Source: Deinococcus aquaedulcis
GTDB taxonomy: Bacteria; Deinococcota; Deinococci; Deinococcales; Deinococcaceae
Direction of reading: 5' to 3'
NCBI RefSeq assembly: GCF_019693445.1
Contig: NZ_JAHRBL010000034.1
Coordinates: 1 to 20,640 of the forward strand
Length of the DNA stretch: 20,640 bases
A program made the translations under genes and the position numbers. Of the stretch, positions 14,698 to 20,640 are shown one piece after another; position 1 is the stretch's first letter; each line of letters starts with the position of its first letter. The notes beneath the pieces are model-generated. The model was given only the letters and a program-made list of their open reading frames with translations. It had not been told where the DNA came from and searched no databases.

Positions 14698-17555
14698 GCG
14701 TGCTCCTGTTGAAGAAGGCGGAAAATACGCTCGCGGGACATCTCTGTCAGTCGGGCGAAGCCAAGGACCCGGGCCACCGCGTGGGGGCGTTCATGCACAG
14801 GCAGATGCTCCACCAGGCGGCCAGCGGCTTGCACCTCCTCGTCGCACACGAGGTCGAGGGTCCGGGTGGCCAGGGCGCTGCGGTCACGCACGGGTGGCGT
14901 GTCCAGGTCGGGTGGCCAGAGGAATTCACCGCGCAGACGCACCTGACCGGCCGCTTCGGCGGCTCCCAGGGCGCGGTCCAGGCTGGCGGCCAGTCGCGGC
15001 CCGACCTTGCCCAGGCCGTGCGCGGCGATCACGCGCCGGAAGGCTTCCTGACGGTGCACCGGACCCTCCGCCAGAACAACCAGACTCAGCAGGCCGGTCA
15101 ACTCAGCAGTGGTGCGGCCCAGCACATCCGAGGTGGGCTGAGGGGGCAGGCGGCACTCGCGGTACGGGGCCACACCAGGAGCTGTGCTCCGGCCCGTCAG
15201 GCCACTGGGCGGTGAAGGCCAGCGGGGGGGCGGGGGCGTGGGGGGGGCCGTCCGGCTCGGCATGCCCGTTGAGGGCAGTCCACTGAGAAACCCGGCCGGA
15301 ATTCCTGTGGAGATGGAAGGTGGAGGCGCAGGGACTTCGCGGCTGACAGCAGGAGGCACGGGTTCTGGCCTGGCCGGCGGCGGGCTCAGGTCCGGGACGG
15401 CCCGAAATTCGGTGGGGGCCAGCTGGAGCAGGCTGAATTGGTGCAGGCTGCCCAGGGCAATGCTGCGGCCGTCCGCATTGCTGCTGGTGGCGGTGCCTCG
15501 GCCGCCTGGAGGCGCGTGATGGGCAATGGCGTGGCCGGACTGCGCGTCCAGCAGGTACAGGCCGCCCCCCAGGGCCCCCAGCAGGCGGCCATTGGGGTTG
15601 TAGAACAGATGGGTGACCGGCGCCGGCGCCTGAAAACTCGCCAGTTCACGTCCGGTGGGCACGTCCCACACCAGTAGCCGGCGGCCGTGGGCAGTGCAGG
15701 CCCGCTGACCGTCGGCGCTCAGGGCCACAGCGGTGACTGCTTCACCCGCCAGGGTAAAGGTCCGGAGCACCTTCATGGTCTGGGTGCGCAGGACGGTGAC
15801 GGCCTGGGTGTCGCGCACCAGCAGCAGGCGGCCGTCACTGGAGAACGCGAGGTCAAGGGGGGGATCCTCACGCCTGGTCAGAGCGGAGAGGGACAGGGTC
15901 TGGACGGCCGGCTCGCCCTCGGTCAGGGTGCACAGCAGGATCAGGCCCTGCCGGCCAGCCACGGCCACGCTGCGGCCATGGGCCGCCGCACTGACGGGGC
16001 GGTCCGGGAAGTTGACTGGTGGCCCCAGGGGCGTCCCGTTGAAGGCGTGCCGCTGCACCAGACCGTCCCGGGCCAGCCACAACCCACTGGCGGTGGCCGC
16101 GGCGGCGCGGACGCCCGCGACCTGGGCCAGTGGCTCGCCCGAGACCGAGTGCACCGCCCGCAGGTCACCGTCCGCGCTGAGAGACCACGCGACCTGAACA
16201 GGCCCCGCAAATCCCACCTGCACGACGGCGTCGGCGCGCAGGTCGATCTGCCGGAAGCCGGCGAATTTGGCCGAGAGGGCGGGCAGGGGCGCTGACGCCG
16301 TGCTCTCAGGGGCGCGCCAGACCTGGCCAGGGGCCGGGAGGTCGGCCTGCGGAGCCAGGGCAGCGGCGGCCCCCACAGCGCCCAGGAACTCCCCCAGGCC
16401 GTCCGGAGACCGGCGCATGGTGTCCATGAACGCTGCCAGGTCCTCGGCGAGACTGGGCGCGGCCGCCTCCATGGACCCGAACACCAGTTCCAGTCCGTCG
16501 TGGAAGAGCGGGAGGACCTCCAGGGCGCAGTTCAGGGCGTATTGCAGTTCATCCACGTGCTCGATGCGGGGCAGCTTGCCCTCGCGCCGGGCGTAGACGG
16601 CCAGCAGGGCCTGGGCCCACAGCCGCTGCCGCTCCACAGGGAGAAGTCGGCCCTGCTGCGCGGTGTGGATGGCCTGAGCGAAGGTCAGGGCGCCCAGGTC
16701 GTCGCGGCCCCGCTGCAGCAGATCGAGAAAGGCCTGCGCGCTGCCGGGCCGATCAGCGGGCCGGATGGCCAGCGCCTGCGTGATCGCGGTTCTCAGGCCG
16801 GGGGCGTAGGTCAGCGCCATCGGCGGCAGCGGCACGTCTTCATGGAGGCGAGCCACAGAGACAGGGGGCAGCTTGGCCGTGATGGCGAACAGGAGGGTGG
16901 CGGCCAGGGCGTACAGGTCGGTATAAGGCCCGAAGTTGCCGGTGTTCGCGTACTGCTCAATGGGAGCAAAGCCGTGGGTCAGGACGACAGACATTTCGGC
17001 GGACTGGCCGCCCGCGTACTCACGCGCCGCCCCAAAATCGATGAGCACCGGTGTGTCCGTGTCGGTGAGAAAGACGTTGTCTGGTTTGATGTCGCGGTGA
17101 AGCAGCCCGGCGTCATGAATGACAGCCAGCGCTTCAGCCAGCTGCCGGGCCATCCGGAACGCCTCGTCCGGCGTCAGGGCGCCCTGCGTTCGCAGGCGCT
17201 CCATCAGCGTGCGGCCCTGCAGGTGATCCATGACAATAAAGGCCGTGCCGTTTTCCTGAAAGACGTCCTGGACCCGCACCACGTACGGTGAATTGAACCG
17301 CGCCAGCGCCCGGGCTTCCGCGACAAAGCGGCCCATCATGCCCTCGAAGTGCTCCCGGCTCATGCCCGGCGGAGTGCGGATACTGTCACCCTGCCGGACG
17401 CTGCCTTGCGGGAACAGCTCCTTAATCACCACCAACCGCTCCAGAAGCCGGTCCTGAGCCAGGTACGTCACGCCGAATCCGCCCTGTCCCAACGTCTTGT
17501 TCAGGTGGTAGCGGCCTCCCTGCAGGTGGCCCACCCGCGCCATCGTGTCTGACAC
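14694..17555 (-). CDS. Ser/Thr protein kinase with beta-propeller and carboxy-terminal DUF3320-like module
   Basis: This protein has 953 residues. The GTG at 17555 has GGGAG six bases upstream; an ATG four codons in (17543) is the alternative. The kinase domain (about 15-285) is complete: glycine loop GQGGFGVTY (23-31), lysine K45 in VVIKELFP, HRDIKPDN (D155), DFG (173-175) and APIEQ (197-201). A helical stretch follows to about 390. A WD40-like propeller runs to about 720, with blades such as RRLLVWDVPTGRELASFQ. A Pro/Ser-rich linker (about 721-794) leads to a last module of 159 residues that matches the end of the helicase: APY, EGPVHRQEAFRRV and LGFARLTEMSRERI. No membrane helix is seen, unlike PknB-type receptors. 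The propeller may sense a partner and the tail may dock with the helicase or share a target with it. Confidence 0.9.
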   Translation of the reverse strand: MSDTMARVGHLQGGRYHLNKTLGQGGFGVTYLAQDRLLERLVVIKELFPQGSVRQGDSIRTPPGMSREHFEGMMGRFVAEARALARFNSPYVVRVQDVFQENGTAFIVMDHLQGRTLMERLRTQGALTPDEAFRMARQLAEALAVIHDAGLLHRDIKPDNVFLTDTDTPVLIDFGAAREYAGGQSAEMSVVLTHGFAPIEQYANTGNFGPYTDLYALAATLLFAITAKLPPVSVARLHEDVPLPPMALTYAPGLRTAITQALAIRPADRPGSAQAFLDLLQRGRDDLGALTFAQAIHTAQQGRLLPVERQRLWAQALLAVYARREGKLPRIEHVDELQYALNCALEVLPLFHDGLELVFGSMEAAAPSLAEDLAAFMDTMRRSPDGLGEFLGAVGAAAALAPQADLPAPGQVWRAPESTASAPLPALSAKFAGFRQIDLRADAVVQVGFAGPVQVAWSLSADGDLRAVHSVSGEPLAQVAGVRAAAATASGLWLARDGLVQRHAFNGTPLGPPVNFPDRPVSAAAHGRSVAVAGRQGLILLCTLTEGEPAVQTLSLSALTRREDPPLDLAFSSDGRLLLVRDTQAVTVLRTQTMKVLRTFTLAGEAVTAVALSADGQRACTAHGRRLLVWDVPTGRELASFQAPAPVTHLFYNPNGRLLGALGGGLYLLDAQSGHAIAHHAPPGGRGTATSSNADGRSIALGSLHQFSLLQLAPTEFRAVPDLSPPPARPEPVPPAVSREVPAPPPSISTGIPAGFLSGLPSTGMPSRTAPPTPPPPRWPSPPSGLTGRSTAPGVAPYRECRLPPQPTSDVLGRTTAELTGLLSLVVLAEGPVHRQEAFRRVIAAHGLGKVGPRLAASLDRALGAAEAAGQVRLRGEFLWPPDLDTPPVRDRSALATRTLDLVCDEEVQAAGRLVEHLPVHERPHAVARVLGFARLTEMSRERIFRLLQQEHA

Positions 17556-17665
17556 TCTTTACTCCCTTCCAGGGCACTCACGCTGTGCCTGACAACCGTA
17601 GTGAAGCCCACTTTGACAACGGGTTTCTAACAGAACGCCCACAAGACGAGGGTAAGGCCCAAGGG

Positions 17666-17680
17666 CGTCAGTGGTTGACG
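17666..17680. promoter_or_regulatory. Palindrome CGTCA-GTGGT-TGACG, candidate operator copy 2 (kinase operon)
   Basis: The arms CGTCA and TGACG are extended by one base each side to GCGTCA/TGACGC (17665-17681), with a five-base spacer. It shares 14 of 16 bases with the site at 424-439. It lies about 111 bp upstream of the kinase GTG. It may bind the same regulator as the other two copies. Confidence 0.6.
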
Positions 17681-17816
17681 CTTAGGAAGATGAGCCCAGA
17701 GCAGACCGGACCCCCGTCCTTCGCAGACCATGCTGCGGATCAGGCGACGCCCCGTGAGCACCCTCGAGAGCTGAATGCCGCGATACGGGCCTCCCGTTTC
17801 TCGAGCCAATGAGCGG

Positions 17817-17831
17817 CGTCATTACCTGACG
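17817..17831. promoter_or_regulatory. Palindrome CGTCA-TTACC-TGACG, candidate operator copy 3 (FlgT-like operon)
   Basis: The same five-base arms and five-base spacer as the other two sites, with a different spacer sequence, which is the expected pattern for a conserved protein-binding palindrome. It lies about 115 bp upstream of the FlgT-like ATG, mirroring the distance of copy 2 from the kinase gene. TTAAC follows directly. Confidence 0.6.
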
Positions 17832-17945
17832 TTAACTCACTCTAAATTCATGCCGTTCTTACAGAAGCGGTGAAGTCCGCGTGGTCGCCGCCAAATATCT
17901 GCACTTCTCCTTTGATTACTGCCTGACCCCTGAGAGGCCTTAGCC

Positions 17946-19106
17946 ATGCGAAAAAGAATCCGCCCATCACGTTGGCGCCCAAGTCTCCTGTGCGTGACCC
18001 TCCTGACGGCTGTCGTCCCGCCTCTCACCCCCGCCACTGCAGTGGGTACGGCCTCAGCCAGCGCCGTTGAGCAGACCGTTCAGGTGAGTGGGCAGGCCCT
18101 CATCACCGGCACGCCTGCGGCGGCCAGGCAGGCCGCGCTCAATGACGCGGTCCGCACCGCCATTGAGCAGGTCCTGGGGGCTTATATCAGCGCCTCAAGT
18201 ACCCTGCGTAATACCGACGAGTTTGAGCAGCTTCAGCAGCGTCTGATCAAACGTGCTGACGGGTTTGGCCGTGTGGTGCAGGTCCTCAGTGAGAACCAGC
18301 AGGGTGGCACCTACACCGTGACGGTCCGCGTGGCCGTGGCGCGGCCCAGCCTGGAGCAGGAACTCAAGACCTTCCTGACTCAGAAAGGTGACCCCCGCAT
18401 CCTGGTGGTGATTCCCGAGCAGGTGCTGCGCCGCGTTGTCCCTGATCCGGCGGCAGAAACGGAAGTGCAGCGCGCGCTGATCGCCGCGGGCTACCGCGTC
18501 GTGGATCTTACCCAGACTCAGCACAACACGGTGCGCGATACCCTGCGGGGCGGGTCCGTCTCCCCACAGGCGCGCAGTGAACTCGCCACCCGCTATCAGG
18601 CGGACCTGCTCGTCACCGGCGAGGCGTTTGCCGAGGAGTACGGCGCAGTTCTGGGTCAACGCGCCTACACTGCGCGCCTCGAACTCAAGGTGATTGACCT
18701 CGCTACGGGCCAGATCCTCTTCAGTGACGCGTTCACAGGTGCCGCCACAGCCGCCACCGACGCGGTGGCCGGAAAGAGTGCCTTGCAGAGCGTGGCGCAG
18801 ATTGCCGCTCCAGCCCTACCGGCAGCGCTGCTTGGTTGGCTCAGTGGGAGTGGCAAAACGGCCGGGCGGACATTCACGGTGCGCTTTCAGAACGTCCCGA
18901 ATTTCCGGGTTTTGAATGACACGCTGGCCACCCTGCGGGGGAGCGCTGGCGTACAGGCCGCGCTCAACCGTCAGTTTGACGCGGCGGGGGCACTTGCCGA
19001 AGTCGAGTACAGCGGTGCTCCCGAGGACCTCGCGCAGCTGCTCGAGGATCTTGGCCTCACCGTCACTGGCCTGAGTGCCGGCGAACTCACTGTCACCTTC
19101 CGTTAG
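17946..19106 (+). CDS. Exported FlgT-like protein
   Basis: This protein of 386 residues starts at an ATG with GAGAGG eight bases upstream. The basic amino end and hydrophobic run (SLLCVTLLTAVVPPLTPA) form a signal peptide. Residues of about 45-130 match the amino domain of the FlgT family: VSGQALITG, then AARQAALNDAVRTAIEQVLG, a helix with DGFGRVVQVL, and GGTYTVTVRVAV. A middle part with ILVVIPEQVL and YQADLLVTGEAF resembles the alpha/beta domain shared by FlgT and TolB/CsgG-type periplasmic proteins. There is no flagellar gene here, so a flagellar role is unlikely. The family is used more widely for envelope assemblies. It is followed eight bases later by the next exported protein, in one operon with a CsgG-like protein. 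Confidence 0.7.
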   Translation: MRKRIRPSRWRPSLLCVTLLTAVVPPLTPATAVGTASASAVEQTVQVSGQALITGTPAAARQAALNDAVRTAIEQVLGAYISASSTLRNTDEFEQLQQRLIKRADGFGRVVQVLSENQQGGTYTVTVRVAVARPSLEQELKTFLTQKGDPRILVVIPEQVLRRVVPDPAAETEVQRALIAAGYRVVDLTQTQHNTVRDTLRGGSVSPQARSELATRYQADLLVTGEAFAEEYGAVLGQRAYTARLELKVIDLATGQILFSDAFTGAATAATDAVAGKSALQSVAQIAAPALPAALLGWLSGSGKTAGRTFTVRFQNVPNFRVLNDTLATLRGSAGVQAALNRQFDAAGALAEVEYSGAPEDLAQLLEDLGLTVTGLSAGELTVTFR

Positions 19107-19114
19107 GAGAGATT

Positions 19115-19813
19115 ATGAAACGACTGTTGACCACCACGTTGCTGTTCGCTGGACTTGCGGCCGCGCAGGGCGCAGAGGCACCTGTGACCCCTCAGCAGTT
19201 CCTGAAGACCGAAGGCGTCCAGGCCACGTACACCGTTCAGAACGGCGACCTGAACCCCGCCGACGCTCTCCAGCTGATGCTGCAGTGTGCCCCACCCGTC
19301 TCGGCACCGTACGACTCTGACCTCGATGGCCGCAACGATACGCTGCGGGTCTACGGCTTCGCCATTGTCTCTGCGCAGGTGTACCAGGCGCGCGGCGTCA
19401 CAGCGCTTGCGCCCGCCATACAGAAAGCGCAGCTGCGCGCCAACGGCGCGGCTGCCGAGTTCTTTGGTGGTCTGCGCACAGCTGTCGAACGCGCCCTGGA
19501 CACCCGCAATACCACGGCCAGTGTGGTGGACGGCGGGGACCTCAAGCTTTCTGACCTCGCCGTCGAGACGGTGCGTGACAGCGTGTCAACCAGCGCGCAG
19601 GCCCTGCTGCGCGGCGGGCGCGTCACCGGACACCGCATCGTGAGTCTCGGGAACCAGGGTCTGTGCGTGGTGGCCCGCTACGAACTGCCCCTCGATCAGC
19701 GGGCCGGCGCACCGGGGGTCCCGCAGCCCACAGCGCCTGGGCCATCACCAGCACCCGTGCCCCGCTCTGGCGGTTTTCCCCCACCGCCGCCAGGCACCAC
19801 TGGAGACTTTTAA
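19115..19813 (+). CDS. Exported protein of unknown function, middle gene of the secreted trio
   Basis: This protein of 232 residues has AGGAGA four bases before the ATG. MKRLLTTTLLFAGLAAAQGAEA is a clean signal peptide without a lipobox cysteine. The body is an alternating helix and strand domain: FAIVSAQVYQARGV, KAQLRANGAAAEFFGGL and LCVVARYELPL. This faintly recalls the alanine-rich helix plus strands of the LPP20/FlgT amino domain, but I do not assign it. The last 35 residues are proline-rich, probably disordered. Its place between FlgT-like and CsgG-like genes suggests an envelope complex with them. Confidence 0.7.
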   Translation: MKRLLTTTLLFAGLAAAQGAEAPVTPQQFLKTEGVQATYTVQNGDLNPADALQLMLQCAPPVSAPYDSDLDGRNDTLRVYGFAIVSAQVYQARGVTALAPAIQKAQLRANGAAAEFFGGLRTAVERALDTRNTTASVVDGGDLKLSDLAVETVRDSVSTSAQALLRGGRVTGHRIVSLGNQGLCVVARYELPLDQRAGAPGVPQPTAPGPSPAPVPRSGGFPPPPPGTTGDF

Positions 19814-19850
19814 CCCTTTGTTCCTCTCCACCTCTCTCAAGGAGTTCACC

Positions 19851-20492
19851 ATGACCACCCTGCGCCTGCTTGCCCTGACCATCGCCCTCGCCGCGCCTGT
19901 CGCCGCCCAGACCGCTCCAACGCAGGCTGCGCCTCCCGCCACTGTTGCGGGGGCCGCCGCTCTTCCCGATGGCCAGGTGAGCATCGCCGTCGGGATCTTC
20001 AAGTGCAAGGCGGCGAAGTGCTACAGCGACCTGGGGGACGGCGTGGCCGACGCCCTCACCACAGCGCTGCTGAACACTGGGAAATTCACCGTGTACGAGC
20101 GCGAGAACACCACGCAACTCACGGAGGAGGTGTTCTTCCAGGGCGGTACGGCGTTTGAAGGTGCGGAACTGTTGATTTTCGGATCGATCACGCAATACGA
20201 GCCCGAAGCGTCCGGGGGCGGACTGAGCTTCATGGGGCTGTCCATCGGGCAAAAGAGCAGCAGTATTGGCATGGACATCCGCATCGTAGACGCCAAAACC
20301 CGCCGTATCATTGGCGCCACGCAGGTGCAGGGCAGTGTCTCAGGCAACAGCTTCAGCATGGTCGGGCTGCTGCCAGTGAACATCGGCGCGAAAACCAGCC
20401 CGCAGATTGAGGCCGCGATCACTCAGATGCTGAACAATGCCGTGAAAGATCTGCTGCTAAAGATTCCGTCCAGCTACTACAAAGTTCAGTAA
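19851..20492 (+). CDS. Exported CsgG-family protein
   Basis: The ATG at 19851 has AAGGAG six bases upstream and is preferred over a TTG at 19818. The product is 213 residues with a signal peptide (LRLLALTIALAAPVAAQ). The body follows the CsgG/HfaB family: SIAVGIFKCKAAKCYSDLG, GVADALTTALLNTGKFTVYERE, ELLIFGSITQYEP, SIGMDIRIVDAKTRRII and a carboxy helix with NNAVKDLLLKI. In CsgG this fold builds the oligomeric outer-membrane secretion pore. Here there is no lipobox cysteine at the cleavage site, unlike E. coli CsgG, but two cysteines sit in the first strand-loop. The pore-inserting segment could be GGGLSFMGLSIGQKSSS, by position only. No curli subunit gene is nearby, so the role is open. It is the last gene of the exported trio. 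Confidence 0.8.
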   Translation: MTTLRLLALTIALAAPVAAQTAPTQAAPPATVAGAAALPDGQVSIAVGIFKCKAAKCYSDLGDGVADALTTALLNTGKFTVYERENTTQLTEEVFFQGGTAFEGAELLIFGSITQYEPEASGGGLSFMGLSIGQKSSSIGMDIRIVDAKTRRIIGATQVQGSVSGNSFSMVGLLPVNIGAKTSPQIEAAITQMLNNAVKDLLLKIPSSYYKVQ

Positions 20493-20555
20493 GGGGCGGC
20501 AATCTGGACCAGCGGGCTTTTACTCAGGAGTTGCACCTGCATAACAGCAGGAGAG

Positions 20556-20583
20556 CGCTCCCAGCCGGGAGACTCTGGGAGTG
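20556..20583. repeat. Imperfect hairpin downstream of the CsgG-like gene
   Basis: CTCCCAG (20558-20564) pairs with CTGGGAG (20575-20581), and wobble and C-G pairs can extend the stem to 20556-20583. No T-run follows on either strand, so it is not a classic terminator, though it lies about 65 bases after the operon's last stop. An alternative shorter hairpin CTCCC/GGGAG is nested in it. The 148 bases after the stop hold no other recognisable feature. Confidence 0.3.
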
Positions 20584-20588
20584 TCTAC

Positions 20589-20627
<39 letters not shown>

Positions 20628-20640
20628 TGCATTTCTGGCC

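Larger units (their letters stand above)
17556..17945. other. Divergent regulatory region between the kinase operon and the FlgT-like operon
   Basis: These 390 bases have no credible gene. They separate the leftward kinase start from the rightward FlgT-like start, and so must hold promoters for both. Two copies of the CGTCA-N5-TGACG palindrome sit almost symmetrically, about 111 bp from one start and 115 bp from the other. No -35/-10 pair was clear enough to assign; TAAATT at 17843-17848 is a weak -10 candidate for the rightward operon. Confidence 0.6.

Noticed and set aside
19851..20492. Curli secretion locus
   Set aside because: Only the CsgG family member is present; no curli subunit, CsgE or CsgF gene is nearby.

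Overview
The window is GC-rich, with dense gene packing, start/stop overlaps and purine-rich ribosome binding sites. The combination of a giant tubulin-like protein, a DUF4011 helicase and secreted FlgT-like and CsgG-like proteins suggests a Deinococcus-type (Deinococcota) chromosome or plasmid. That assignment is inference from protein style, not from a marker gene. There are no rRNA, tRNA or CRISPR features.

Layout. Bases 1-102 hold the C-terminal end of an IS5/IS4-type transposase, followed by about 630 bp without a convincing gene. A rightward operon (734-9379) encodes five proteins: a membrane-anchored degenerate vWA-like protein, a 1055-residue tubulin-like GTPase, a MotA/ExbB/ZorA-like channel with a very long tail, a MotB/ZorB-like stator partner with an OmpA-like domain, and a zinc-ribbon pseudokinase fused to a beta-propeller. 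It converges at a bidirectional terminator (9403-9428) on a leftward operon (17555-9448). That operon encodes an intact Ser/Thr kinase with a beta-propeller and a C-terminal DUF3320-like module, then a 1749-residue DUF4011 / SF1 helicase / Vsr-like nuclease / DUF3320 protein. Divergent from the kinase is a rightward operon (17946-20492) of three exported proteins: FlgT-like, an unknown one, and CsgG-like.

How the parts may work together (inference). The first two operons look like one multi-gene apparatus. A Zorya-like proton-driven membrane motor with a long cytoplasmic tail and a tubulin-like GTPase would form an envelope-anchored sensor or structural part. The active kinase and the pseudokinase would relay a signal, and the helicase-nuclease would be the effector. 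The kinase and the helicase end in clearly homologous C-terminal modules and overlap by four bases, which ties the signalling and nuclease arms together. I know no named defence system with this full gene set. Zorya (ZorAB plus a different helicase or nuclease) and DUF4011-helicase-Vsr defence proteins are the nearest described relatives.

A palindrome CGTCA-N5-TGACG occurs exactly three times by eye, always outside genes: at 424-438 upstream of the vWA-tubulin-motor operon, at 17666-17680 about 111 bp upstream of the kinase, and at 17817-17831 about 115 bp upstream of the FlgT-like gene. It is a good candidate for a shared operator that unites all three operons into one regulon.
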